64,000 nt of DNA from Asterella californica (Eukaryota; Streptophyta; Marchantiopsida; Marchantiales; Aytoniaceae): NCBI GenBank assembly GCA_036924285.1, contig JAYKYS010000038.1:124001-188000 (forward strand), in the 5' to 3' direction. Made by a program: the position numbers and the translations under genes. The notes beneath the pieces were generated by a model that saw only the letters and a program-made list of their open reading frames with translations, did not search any database and had not been told where the DNA came from. This document shows, piece by piece, positions 47,046 to 58,405 of this stretch. How positions within the stretch are numbered: the first letter of the stretch is position 1; each line of letters starts with the position of its first letter.

Positions 47046-48923
47046 ATGCCTCTTCGATCTCTGAATCACTTCCTTCTGGCCTTCCTCTTCTGTGTGGTCG
47101 CTGTCACATTCGGTGTTGCGACCAAACAACCGGAGGATGTTCCTCCTTCCGATCCTCTCCTGATGCAAATTGGGTGTGGCCTCGCTCAAGGCACATGGAT
47201 TACTGTACCAAATCGGCCTGATAGTTCTAATCCGCAAGGTACTTCGCGTGTTGCAGCCTGGCATAATATTCCATTTGCCGCACCACCAATTGGAAATCTT
47301 CGTTGGCAACCACCACAAACACCTGCTTGTTGGACAGGTGTATTAAATGCAACAACATTTGGTAATGTATGCGCGCAAGACATCGGATTTGGTACAGAGG
47401 AGTCAGTCATGACAATCGAGAGAGCAAGAGGGAAAGGGAAATAGACGTCGTGATTCTCTCCTACTTACTTCTCTTCTTTTCATTTTTTCGTCAGTTGTCT
47501 CTATCTGTCAGTCTATGTGCCCGAACGCATTCTGACCAGCCTTGTTCTGGCCCGTGAGATCGGTGACGCCACTTCCGCGAGTACTCCTGGATCCCCTGTC
47601 CTCTTCTATATTCATGGTGGTGGTCTTACAGGTGGTTCTGGTAACTTTGAAGTACTCGCACCGTTTGTTGCACATGCAGGTCTCGGTGATCCTTCAGGAG
47701 AGTCGATCATATCAGTCGTCATCAATTATCGTCTCAATATGTTTGGATTTCTTACTATGCCTGAGATGGCTGAGACACAGGATGTGGCTGCAAATTTTGG
47801 TTTACTTGATCAAATAGCTGCATTGAATTGGGTTCAATCAAATGTTGGCTACTTTGGTGGTGATCCATCACGTGTTACAATAGCTGGTCAATCATCTGGT
47901 GGTACATCTATCTTTGGTCTCATGAGTTCAAATCTTACACGTGGTCTTTTTAGTGGTGCAATTTCACTCAGTGGTAGTATCAATACTTCGATGACAATTC
48001 AACAAGGATTTGAACAGAATTCAGGTATTGCAACTTCACTTGGGTGTGCTAATTCTAGTAGTAGTAGTAGTGATCCGACGACAGTAATGGCATGCATGCG
48101 AGAACAGTCAATTGATGCACTACTCAATGCTGTACCATCATGTTGGGGTACACCTCATCTCTGGGGTATATCAGATCTTACACCGAGTGGTCGTAACTTT
48201 TGTGGATTCATCTTCATTGATGGTGTTACGGTACAGACGGGATTCCCCGATGCATTAGCAATCGGTCTAATTGATATTCCACTTATCATTGGTAATATGG
48301 GTCAAGAAGCAGATCTTGCACCTGAACAAGATATCTATGGATCGAATATATCATACTGGCAATCACTCTTGAACTCATCTGTTGTGAATTTCAACATACC
48401 TCAGATGGGTGGCGAATTATATGATATGTATGAAAGTGATTCAAATATTGATCCGAGTAAAGCTTATTGTTCATTTAATACTGATTATGGACTCACTTGT
48501 GGTACGATTGATCTTCTTCGAGCAGCGAAACTTGGTGGTATTTATTCAAATCCACTCTATTTCTTCGTGAATCAATGGGCACCATCAAAACCAGTTTTAC
48601 TCGGCACTAGATCTGCGCATTGGGCATATCATACATTCGATTGGGCTGCGGTCTGCGAAAATTGGCCGATTACTCTCTCTCCCAATGCGAAAGATTGGGA
48701 GCTCAGTTCCCTTCTTCAGACCATCTGGTTCGAGTTTATTCGTACTGGTCGAGTCGAGTCGACTGGTTGGCAGAGTATTGAGGAGGTGGAAGGATTTCCG
48801 ACAAATTACGCTTCCTTCTTATTCAATGTGACTGGATCAGGTCCGACTGAGAATTATAAAGCAGATACTTGTCAATCTCTTGAGGAATTTGGATTCAATC
48901 AAAACTTCTGGTGGTGCGATTAA
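47046..48923 (+). CDS. Secreted type-B carboxylesterase, copy 2
   Basis: Exons 47046-47401 and 47495-48923, with a 93-base phase-2 intron at the same place as in copy 1 and the same GTCAGT donor; 594 residues. The ATG at 47046 starts a signal peptide (LNHFLLAFLFCVVAVTFGVA); the frame is open further upstream to 46923 but without signal-peptide character. It carries the HGGG oxyanion hole, GQSSGG nucleophile elbow and catalytic-His region SAHWAYHTFDW. Downstream of GSPVLFYIHGGG I see only eight residue differences from copy 1, whereas the segment just after the intron (SLVLAREIGDATSAST) and the intron itself differ strongly. This suggests recent duplication or gene conversion limited to most of exon 2. 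Confidence 0.92.
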
Positions 48924-49289
48924 TATTGAACGAGCAACTCTACAAAGGGGCGATTCAGCTCGATCACACAGCACCTCTTGGTACCCCTTGCGGAGTCTCT
49001 CATTTCTCTCTTGTTTCCATTTTGCACTGCCCCTCGAATCTCACACATGCGCACGCTTGATCCACGTTTTGCCCCTGACAAATTCAAAACAGATCGCTTC
49101 TTTAAAATTTCGTCTGCAATTGGAAAGAAATTGAGGAGTCAGTTTGTTCTAGATGTGATGATCGATTTCAACGAAATGGCTACAAACACATGTACACAAC
49201 TCCGAAACAGCTAAAAGAATTCAAACAGATCAAAGAGAGATGAGGAAGGTGCAATGTGACTGATCAGTGGCTGAAGTACATTCGTACAC
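48924..49289. other. Convergent intergenic region, no gene seen
   Basis: 366 bases between the 3' end of esterase 2 and the 3' end of polyserine-family gene C. No supported frame; it may hold an unrecognised last exon of gene C. Confidence 0.4.
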
Positions 49290-50035
49290 TCACGATCGAA
49301 AGGTCGAACACAGAGAAGAAGAAGATTGAAAGAAAAAAAAAGGACGAACGAGGGAGAGGGGTAGGAAGAAGAGGAGGGGAAGAACGAAGGAAGAAAATGA
49401 CACCGCTTTCCTCGGTGAGCCACTGCTAGATGAAGAAGATGATGATGAAGAGGAGGAAGAAGGTGCACCTGCCGTCGATGATGATGACGAACTTGAAGAA
49501 GACGATGAGGACGAGGAAGAGGATGACGAGTGCGTTGCACGGTACTCAAGAATTATCTTTGCCGAAGGTGGAATCATTGCTGATTGTGCAAGTGAAATTG
49601 CCTTATACGTTGCAATTGGTAGTACCTGTGCACACGCGTCTGACATACCAGACAACTGATGACGGAAAGAGGAGGGACAGTCAGTTTTATCCATTCAACT
49701 TGATCAACTCAGAATTCTCCTCCCTACTAACCACCGGCCCATTACCTGCAAGTCCAAATGTAGGAGCTTGATCGACAGTAATTCCAGCACAGGAATCAGC
49801 GAAATACTGGAACTGCGTTGCCACAATTGCGGTCATCGCATCGAATGGTAGCATGGATACTTCAAGTGCACCAAATGCAGCAAAACTTGCATTCGGGATG
49901 AGTGACACACAGACATCGTTCAGCATTGTGATGCCGATGAGCGAGAAATTCTCGATACATACAGGTGTAAAGCCACCACACTGAAGAGAAGAAACGGTGA
50001 GAAGGGGTCAGCCACAAATCAACCTTGAAGCACCG

Positions 50036-50066
<31 letters not shown>

Positions 50067-52112
50067 GCTACACTAACCACCAATGCACCAGCCTGATCAA
50101 TCTGTTGCCACTGTTGAGTTGAAATACCGCTACACAGCACAGGTGGTACTTGTGACCATACCTGTGCAGTAATACTCGCAAAAGCCGCAGGTGTGATCTG
50201 CATTAATTGATTCATTGTCATTGCCTGTACCGTCTGTGGTTGTAACTTACTCATAAACGGTGCACCCCACAATCCGAAGATATTAGGTTGAATATATTGA
50301 AAACATGATGCTGAGAGATTCAGTGGTGGTGTCAATTGGCCAATCTGATTCGATGTGAGTCCAGCACACGAAACAGACATGAGTTGTGTATTGATTGTTA
50401 CGAGAGAGGATGGTTGGAAGAAGGAGATCTGGAGAGGAGAGAAGGAGGACCATTGTGATGCAGAGAAGGAGGTAGCACATTGTGTGCCGATAGCACTGAT
50501 TGCTGGTAATGATAACTGTTGTAGACATTGTGATGTAAATCCCGCACATACTGTAGTATCTGCACCCAGACCTAACTGAACGATATTAACTACGTTGAAT
50601 CCAACACATGATGCAGATGGTATTGATGCTATATTAGCTTGTGTGGCAAGAAGGAATTGGTTTACAGGAAGTGCGCTTAGTTGTACTGCAGTCACAGTCG
50701 ACCAAAATGTTGCACCATTCGGTTGCCCACCATTACAACGATCATTCAATACCTTGTTTACTTGTGGTGGTATGATTATGACTTGAGTTGGTGCGATCAT
50801 GCTGTATGCGGAACATGATAATGCTTTCGCACAGTCGAGTGTCATACCGGAGGAAACCAATGGATCTTGTCCTTGTCCAAATTGTACTGTCTGTATTTGA
50901 GTAAATCCTGCACATGCACCACCGAGTTGTTGCAACTGTTGATGTGTAATTCCGCTGACTGCATCAGAGGATAGTAATGCAATCTGTTGGGCAGTGAAGC
51001 TAGCAAATCCGAGTGGAGTCACGAGGTTCATACATGCATCACCAATTGTTCGAAATGCGAGAGGATTCCAATTCTGTATGCATGATGACGACATTCCTGA
51101 ACACTGTCAGAGGAGATGAGCATCGAGGAAGCAAAAGTATATCAAGAGTCATGAGTAAGTATCTGTTTGAAGTTGAATCTCTCCTGCCCTTCTCTTTCTC
51201 TCCTGTCCTTCTACAAACCGGTCCTTCAAGATCCGCCTGATTCAATTGTTGCCATTGTGGTACAGTAAGCCATTGACATGCTGCACCCGGTACCTGTGCA
51301 AAAACAGTATAAACAATTATCGCTACAAATGCCGGTGACATGGCTGCTAACTGTGGTCCTGTAATCATTGAGAATGCATTATTCTGTAGATTGTTCAAAT
51401 TATTCACCCAATTCGTACCCATTGCTGCATAGACTGTTGGTGTGATTGAACCCCAACATTGAGGTGAGAACGCGCCCTGAAAAGAGAAGAGAGAAGATTA
51501 AGATTGCATCATATTTTACTCCGATCTGCAATCTCCCACTCCTTTTCCTCTGACTATAGAACTGAGCCATGCCGCCAGTTGTGAAGGAATAATACCAGCA
51601 CAATTGCCAGCCATATTCAGTGCACAACCGGAAGTGCCGATGGATTGTATTACTGCTGGTGTGAGTGCGCTGATCTGTTCGACAGACATTGCAGCCCATT
51701 GTGAAGGTATCATCCAGAGAGCAGCAGCTGGATCGATGCCACTCACTGCTGCGGGTGTCAAATTGTTGATACATCCCGTCGATAATCCAACTGCAGCCCC
51801 ATTACCATTATCACCTCCTGTGGAACCAATATAACCGAGTGTGACGCCAGTAAATGCAGTACATGTGCCAGGTGGAATGACACTGACATTGTGACGTGTT
51901 GCATCCTGTAATTGTGTTGGCGTCAGTGCTACTAATTCAGCTGGTGTCAATGTCGACCAAGGAATAGGATTAATGTCGAATCGTGCATGTTGGGAGGATG
52001 CAGCGCTGGATGCGTCGGGCGTGACCGTGGGTTGAGCATTGATACATGATGTGAGGAATGCAGTCAGAGCGCAGATGCATACGGTAGCAAGGAGGATGGT
52101 AGAGGATGGCAT
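49290..52112 (-). CDS. Polyserine/Cys-module protein C, secreted, C-terminus uncertain
   Basis: Five exons on the reverse strand: 51555-52112, 51219-51476, 50078-51103, 49732-49980 and 49290-49655, all joined in phase 0 by introns of 78, 115, 97 and 76 bases; about 818 residues. I start at 52112 because it gives the signal peptide STILLATVCICALTAFLTSCINA; the frame opens upstream to 52166. Splices were placed by the family pattern C-x-G-x(4)-C, which is rebuilt across junctions (e.g. EGP|CSGMSSSC, GALV|CGGFTPVC). The modules match proteins A and B (TLTPAELVALTPTQL, CAGFTQIQTVQFGQ), but only one short Ser tract is present (about 49430-49540). After it the frame becomes a Phe/Leu-rich stretch that looks like an intron pyrimidine tract, and the usual transmembrane tail is missing. 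The last exon is therefore doubtful. Confidence 0.7.
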
Positions 52113-52495
52113 GGTGGAATGTGCAGCTCCAACAAATACCACTGGCGCCGATCCGTCGGCTGACAATCAAAGAATTATCGTAAATCGGAATCACCCTCGC
52201 ATCGATGAGTGATCAACAACGAGCTATGTGCAACAACACGTTGACACCGCCGGAATGAGTGTGAGCAACGACCGCGACACATCGCTTTCATGCTCTGATT
52301 ATCGATATCCTTCTCTTCTCTCTGCAGCCGCAAGCGAATCATCGAAGAATGAGAATAGATATGCCTAAAAATAGTATGAATCGTAAGAGACGCACGCATA
52401 AAGGAGAAAGCAGCTGCTGGAAGGTGCTGAATAAAAGGGAAACGTCCGCGCGCGACTTCATGTTCGTCGGTTTGATCGTTGTGTGAGATGCTCCT
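52113..52495. other. Intergenic, upstream of polyserine gene C
   Basis: 383 bases between gene C and the 3' end of the LRR-GPCR gene, both leftward. No supported coding frame or recognised motif. Confidence 0.45.
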
Positions 52496-55400
52496 CTACT
52501 GTGTAGAGGAGTCTTCATCTTCTTGTTCTGTTGGATGGAGTTTAGGCGTTGGATACTTCTGCTCTTCAATATCCCCACGGTCGTCCTCGTGGTCAACATC
52601 GCTGCCGGCACGATGCTGCCTATGCTGCTGATGCGACGACTGTTGATTCTGTGGTGACGGCGATGGAGGTAGGGTATCGTCATCGATTGCAATACTCGGT
52701 GAAAAGTGACTCAATGGATTGAGAGTCGCCTCATCGTCATCACCGGAAGAAGAACGACGATGTTGTGTCATGTACGCATCATCGTGAGGATAACCATCAT
52801 CGTCGTGATCGTATGGTGAATCGATTACTATTGGTGCTGTGTAGGGATGAGAATGGTCTTCATATTGTTCGCGTGGTTGTTCTTGCTCCTCCTCGTTCCT
52901 TTGTTCTGGTACCTCTCTCAGCTGACTCCCACCTTTCTTCTGTTCTTCATTCGATTCAAATTTCTTCAATGTCTGTAATCTCTGTTCATGTTCTCTCATA
53001 CCGAGTTCAGATGACAAGACAGAAGGAAATGGTGCTGCGAGAGAGTAGGTGTAGTGTGTGGTGGAAGGCTGATAGGAGGATGGTAAGCAACTCATGTAGT
53101 TCTCACCAACGACATCATTACTATGTTGAGAACTTGTGCCTGCTGTGAGATGACCATCCATAAAAGATGGATGTACACCAGACACACCAGCTCCTTGTGC
53201 AGATGCTGTGGTGGTGACGGTACGAGTATGCATGAACTCATCACCAGCATTCGTCATATTCGAATCGTGATGATGGGCTGGCACCGAGCTCATCTCCTCA
53301 CCTGCTTGTTCAGGCGTCTTGAAATCTGCTGTTGTAGGAAGACCATGACTTGCACCAACAATATGCACTCCATTCGTGGAACCAACGCCGCGATATTGGC
53401 CTGTTCTGTTTGTTGGTGTAATTGGTGGTACTGGTGATGGTGTTGCTGTTGTTGTGGTAACACCACCACTGCCACCACCATGTGTAGCAGCTGCACTACC
53501 GGTTGGTGTTGCTGTCTTGAACATGGCTGGGAGAAAGAGATGGGCGTGTGCACGACCCGAAAGTAGTCCTCCACGGCCGGAACTGAGTCCTTTTGCACTG
53601 CGACTTGATTTACCACTACTCTTTCCACTTGCAGTAGCAGTCGCGATTCCACCTGCACCTGCTAATGTGTGACGAGGTGAGAGGACAGGAGAAAAGCCAT
53701 TCGGTGTCGGAAGTTTCGTCGTGGAATCAATATCAACACGACGATGTGGATGACCATCAGGAGTGCCATCAGTATGATGTTTCTCATCAGTATCATCATC
53801 ATCGTGCTTCTTATCAACTTCCATCATCTCCATCATGACCCCCTGTTCTCTTTGCTTCTCAGCTTGCATCAGTGCAGCAGCATGTTGTGATACTTCACCT
53901 GGTACAACGAGTTTCGTCGGAATTGGGTGTATCAACGCAGCGACAGGACGATATTTGATGTAGTAGAGTTTGACTGAGACGGTTGCGAAGGATTGTAGAA
54001 GAGAGCATAAACTCAATCCAATACCCATGATCAGCATCTGTGAGTTCGGTTGATCGGAGAGGAGGGTTTGCAGTGGGAGTAGGATAATAAGAAAGAGTAT
54101 ATAAATAATCACACTCGCCGCTGCTGTATTACTTTCATTAAATGCAACTGCTGCACGACGAATCTTCCAGGCGTTGTAGACACCCCATGTTAAGAGTAAG
54201 ACGAGTGCGAGGAATTGTACGATCAGCCATGGAAGAAAAGATGATGTACTCTCACATTGTGGTACAATATAACCCAACGTTGATCCAGTTCCGCGAAGCA
54301 TCGAATGTGTGTACATTCCTAACACTGACATAATGACAAGTGCAGCAATCTGTAAAACGGCAATCGCACTTAATAGGACACTCATTCTTCCGATCGATAA
54401 AGTACGGCGTTTGAGTGTCACTCTCGAATAAATCTGCCGAATTCTCTCCGTCTTCATATCAAATGATGATAACGAGAGCATCAAGCCAACAGAAATAAAC
54501 CAGAGTCTCATATGACAGATACCAGAGTGTTGTGAAGAGGAGATTGCGAAGAGGATTCCTCCAAGATTTAACAGGAATAATCCTACGACTATGAGTGCAA
54601 GGAAACCAGGCGTAGCTGATTTCATGACGGAATGTGTTCTGTAATGATAAATCATATAAAGTAAATAGATTTCAACCAATCCAACAAATCCGCCGAACGA
54701 GTACACTGCGATCTGCAAACTCGTCTGCAGCTTGAAAATTGGTGCACAATAGCCGGAAAGAACAGTAAATGGTGTAGGAATCATCTCTCCAGTCTTGCGC
54801 TGTTCTTTCAACTCATCTGGCTCAGCAAAATCAGCTGGACATGTCTGGATGAGCTGGTATTCGGCACGGAAATGTGTCATGTTCACGTCACGTGAACGAA
54901 AGTTGAGCGTTACTTGGTTCGAGTAGATGAGCACGGATGTGGAGTAGACACAGTTGGTGTCGAGGAAAGGAGAGATTGTGGAAGAGGAGGAGTAAGAAGA
55001 TACACCATTCGAATACCTCTCATCTGTGGTGTCATTCTCACTCGTCGCATTCATGTCATAACATCTCCACTTCACTTGCTGATCCAACAAACTTGATCCA
55101 GTGAAAGTAGCAATTCGATCACCTTCCAGGGTCTCATCTCCGAGAAAGACTTCGAGGCGATTGAATGCACCGGTGAAATGTGCTGGATGGAAGAGGAGGG
55201 TTAAGTTGATCATGCGTGTGAGGGAGAGGAGGGAAGCTGCTGCTGCAGGTGAATTAGATGAGTCAGTCGTGTTAATCTCCAAAGCAGACGATGGTCTCGC
55301 ATCAATACACCATGATGTATCTAAACCAGTTAACATACGCGCTGAACCGAATGGCGCATCAGAGAAAGTCGGTACGAGTTGGTCAACAGACGGGGTAGAG

Positions 55401-58400
55401 AAATCGGAAGCAGGAACGGCAGCAAGATTGATCTTTGACACGTAATAAGAACTCTGCTGTTGTTGTTGTGAAGTCTGATTCCAATTCGCTTGATTACTCA
55501 GATCACCATTCTCCACCATTCCTGTCGACAAATTAAGATTCTGTGCTACCACTAATGTAGTTGTAGCAGGAATCTGTTCACAAATGAGAATATTATCTGT
55601 ATCGGACGAGGAAGATGAGAGATAGTATGTTTCACCATCTTCTGTCGTAACTAAATCATCAGGATCACTAGCTCCTCCATCCATGGTCGCAGATTTCGCA
55701 TTCTTCCTAAACCATCCTGAATCACAATCACAGTATTGATAATTAAAATATGTACTATCTACTAGCCAACGACGTGAGCTCTCATCAAGACTTCCTCGAA
55801 AGGAGGGACAGATTACACCGGATAAGTATGCATCACGTGAATAAGAACCCGGAGAGGTATCAACTTCGATTCCGTGTGGAAGTTTCGAAGATCTCGTCCA
55901 TTTGAGTTTTGGATTGCCTGTGGCTATCAAACTCTCGAGTTGAGGTATTCCGTCAAGATTACCAGTCAGTTCAGGATTCTGTGAGATATCCAACACAGAT
56001 AGTGCATTCGTACGTGCAAACTGACCAGAACTGATATCGCCTGAGAGGAAGTTATTACGAAGTGAAAGCTTCACGAGACGATTCCAGTTTGTTGGTGGTG
56101 GTGGTGCACCGTTCGGAACTTGGTTTCCATTTCCAGCACCTCCTCCTCCTCCTCCTCCTCCGCCACCTTGGCCAGGCGGTGGTGGCGGTTTCGTTCCGCT
56201 TCCTCCACCTTGTCCGGGAGGTGGTTTCGTATTATTCTGCCATTGATTGATGTTGCCTGAGATACCACAACTCGATAGATCTAATGACACTAACTGCCCG
56301 ATCGTACGTATGGCATTGATACTGACATTCTTTCCTGAGTAGAGTGGATTAGTCGTCAGTGGAATTTGATTCGAGAGTGGTGGAGTGAGAATATCAGAGT
56401 AGAGTGGGAAGATTGGTGATTGTGAAGAAGACACACCAGTTGATTTGATACCACCTGGCGATAGTGTGAATTGAAGAGGATTAAAACTGAAGTCAATCGA
56501 GTGAACGCTAGTCAAATTCGACCACCACTCAGCGAATCCAGTTGGGGCAGTAAAGTTGTTGTGAGAGAATTGAATTTGCTCCAAGTACTGAACAGTATCT
56601 GCGTTCGCAGTCAAAAAAGATAAAGAGTTATCACTGAAGGAGCCCGAAAATTGATTCCACGAAAAATCGAGAATGAAAGGTGAGTGGATATCACCAATAT
56701 TCGCCTTCAACACATACGGTAATCCATCTGAAATACAAGGATTAATCGGACCAGAAAAATGATTGTTCTGCAGTGAGTAAAAGAGTTTCGTACGATTCAT
56801 GCTCGGTGGTGCACATATCGCTGGAAATGGCGATCCTGTGAATTTATTCCTATGTAGCAGTAGAGTAGTAAGTTGTGAAAAATTCGCAAAGAATTTCGGG
56901 ATTATACCATCGAGTTGATTTGATTCAAGTGAGAGACCAGTAAGATTTGTGTATCGTGCCCAAGTTGGTGGTATTGGCCCCATGAACTGATTTGTTCCGA
57001 GGATGATACGTTCGATGGAACGAGGGAGATCGAATGGAAGTGGTTGTCGTGATAAAGAATTTCTACTCAAATCAAGTGATCGTAGGTGAGGTAATGTCGC
57101 ATTCCATCTTCTCGGTATACGACCGTGCAGCGATTGACAACACAGATCGAGTGTGATAAGATTCGGATAGATGTGAAGTGGTTGCGGTAGTGATTGGTTT
57201 GTAAATGGTGGAAAGAAACCTCCAGTGCCATTACCATTACCATTACCAACATCTGCAGTGCCATTGCCGAAACCAATAGAACCTGTAAAATTATAAATCA
57301 AAATCGAGGCAATATCATCTTGCAGCCTATTATACCCTAAACCAATATAATACCATTCATTCACCTGATTCATCGCATGAAATGGGAAGGAGGTGAGTTG
57401 ATTGCCATTCAAGTTCATGACAGGACCATGTATTGTTGTTGCGTTGGAGCCAGATTGTCCTGGAATTGTTAAGTATTCGCCATAAGGCCAACTCGAGAGA
57501 CTAGAGAACCAACCAGCCAAACCTGTACCAGTACCAGAGATCGCGTTATCGCCGAGATCCAAACGACGCAAGCCACGGAATGCAGCGAAGATAGATGAAT
57601 CGGGAGGAAGTGGACCGCGCAGCGAACGCTGACTGAGGACGAGCGAGGAGAGCGCGGCAGGACACGAGTTCGGATCGTCGGTGATCGAAGTGCCATTAAT
57701 CACGGTCGTCTCTGTCGTGTTAAGTAAGTTCGTCCCATTAAACACTGCTGTCGCCCAACATGAAATCCCGAGCCATTTTCCTCGACACGGATCAGCTTTC
57801 GGATCTTTCGAGTCAATCCACGAATCACTCAGTATCTGTTTCCATTGATCTGCTGCTCTACCTAGTTGTTCGTATCCTGTCGTATCGAGGAGCAGTGATG
57901 CATTCAGTGAGGCGACGAGCCAGTTTGGACCATCAAGCGAGAAGTAAAGTGTACGGAGTGCGAAACGTTCGTGACGTGGCATCAGACAGAGATTGGTTGG
58001 CGGAGGAGGAGGACCTGTACCGGTAGAGGAGGATGAAAATGATGATGTTGAGGACGATGAGGGTGTCGATGAAGATGATGATGATGAGGATGAAGAAGAC
58101 GATGCAGATGATGATGATGAGTCGAGGGCTGTTGATGAAGATGAAGGCGACGTGGAGTTGTCGCCTGCTGTGGATGATGGCGGTGGCGGCTGTTGTGATG
58201 ATGACGACGATGATGGAGGAGGTCCAGAAGATGATGGAGGTGGGCCTGACGATGAAGGTGGTGGGCCAGAGGAGGCTGGAGGAAGACCAGACGAAGATGG
58301 CGGTGGAGGCGGTGGAGGAGGCGGTGGTTGAGGGTGCTGTGAGAGGACGCGTATCGGTGCGATGATAATGCATAATATAAGTATACATAATATCATACGT

Positions 58401-58405
58401 GACAT
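52496..58405 (-). CDS. LRR-ectodomain class C GPCR
   Basis: Intronless frame of 1969 residues from the ATG at 58405, chosen because it starts a signal peptide (MILCILILCIIIAPIRVLS). The frame is open to an ATG at 58579, which would add 58 polar residues. The signal peptide is followed by a Pro-rich then Ser-rich stretch and a plant-type LRR N-cap (LRTLYFSLDGPNWL..WKQILSD..DPCRGKWLGISCW). Many LRRs come next (LRRLDLGDNAISG, LRSLDLSRNSLS, LTGLSLESNQLDGIIP), with a Pro/Gly-rich break near 56100-56230 and a membrane-proximal beta/Cys region. Seven membrane spans lie at about residues 1225-1485 with class C features: VMKSATPGFLALIVVGL, a W-x(3)-VGL..LSSFDMKTERIRQIY stretch, and AWKIRR..FNES. A cytoplasmic tail of about 480 residues is rich in His, Ser and Gln. 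It should sense a ligand through LRRs and signal through G proteins. Confidence 0.87.
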   Translation of the reverse strand: MSRMILCILILCIIIAPIRVLSQHPQPPPPPPPPPPSSSGLPPASSGPPPSSSGPPPSSSGPPPSSSSSSQQPPPPSSTAGDNSTSPSSSSTALDSSSSSASSSSSSSSSSSSTPSSSSTSSFSSSSTGTGPPPPPTNLCLMPRHERFALRTLYFSLDGPNWLVASLNASLLLDTTGYEQLGRAADQWKQILSDSWIDSKDPKADPCRGKWLGISCWATAVFNGTNLLNTTETTVINGTSITDDPNSCPAALSSLVLSQRSLRGPLPPDSSIFAAFRGLRRLDLGDNAISGTGTGLAGWFSSLSSWPYGEYLTIPGQSGSNATTIHGPVMNLNGNQLTSFPFHAMNQVNEWYYIGLGYNRLQDDIASILIYNFTGSIGFGNGTADVGNGNGNGTGGFFPPFTNQSLPQPLHIYPNLITLDLCCQSLHGRIPRRWNATLPHLRSLDLSRNSLSRQPLPFDLPRSIERIILGTNQFMGPIPPTWARYTNLTGLSLESNQLDGIIPKFFANFSQLTTLLLHRNKFTGSPFPAICAPPSMNRTKLFYSLQNNHFSGPINPCISDGLPYVLKANIGDIHSPFILDFSWNQFSGSFSDNSLSFLTANADTVQYLEQIQFSHNNFTAPTGFAEWWSNLTSVHSIDFSFNPLQFTLSPGGIKSTGVSSSQSPIFPLYSDILTPPLSNQIPLTTNPLYSGKNVSINAIRTIGQLVSLDLSSCGISGNINQWQNNTKPPPGQGGGSGTKPPPPPGQGGGGGGGGGGAGNGNQVPNGAPPPPTNWNRLVKLSLRNNFLSGDISSGQFARTNALSVLDISQNPELTGNLDGIPQLESLIATGNPKLKWTRSSKLPHGIEVDTSPGSYSRDAYLSGVICPSFRGSLDESSRRWLVDSTYFNYQYCDCDSGWFRKNAKSATMDGGASDPDDLVTTEDGETYYLSSSSSDTDNILICEQIPATTTLVVAQNLNLSTGMVENGDLSNQANWNQTSQQQQQSSYYVSKINLAAVPASDFSTPSVDQLVPTFSDAPFGSARMLTGLDTSWCIDARPSSALEINTTDSSNSPAAAASLLSLTRMINLTLLFHPAHFTGAFNRLEVFLGDETLEGDRIATFTGSSLLDQQVKWRCYDMNATSENDTTDERYSNGVSSYSSSSTISPFLDTNCVYSTSVLIYSNQVTLNFRSRDVNMTHFRAEYQLIQTCPADFAEPDELKEQRKTGEMIPTPFTVLSGYCAPIFKLQTSLQIAVYSFGGFVGLVEIYLLYMIYHYRTHSVMKSATPGFLALIVVGLFLLNLGGILFAISSSQHSGICHMRLWFISVGLMLSLSSFDMKTERIRQIYSRVTLKRRTLSIGRMSVLLSAIAVLQIAALVIMSVLGMYTHSMLRGTGSTLGYIVPQCESTSSFLPWLIVQFLALVLLLTWGVYNAWKIRRAAVAFNESNTAAASVIIYILFLIILLPLQTLLSDQPNSQMLIMGIGLSLCSLLQSFATVSVKLYYIKYRPVAALIHPIPTKLVVPGEVSQHAAALMQAEKQREQGVMMEMMEVDKKHDDDDTDEKHHTDGTPDGHPHRRVDIDSTTKLPTPNGFSPVLSPRHTLAGAGGIATATASGKSSGKSSRSAKGLSSGRGGLLSGRAHAHLFLPAMFKTATPTGSAAATHGGGSGGVTTTTATPSPVPPITPTNRTGQYRGVGSTNGVHIVGASHGLPTTADFKTPEQAGEEMSSVPAHHHDSNMTNAGDEFMHTRTVTTTASAQGAGVSGVHPSFMDGHLTAGTSSQHSNDVVGENYMSCLPSSYQPSTTHYTYSLAAPFPSVLSSELGMREHEQRLQTLKKFESNEEQKKGGSQLREVPEQRNEEEQEQPREQYEDHSHPYTAPIVIDSPYDHDDDGYPHDDAYMTQHRRSSSGDDDEATLNPLSHFSPSIAIDDDTLPPSPSPQNQQSSHQQHRQHRAGSDVDHEDDRGDIEEQKYPTPKLHPTEQEDEDSSTQ

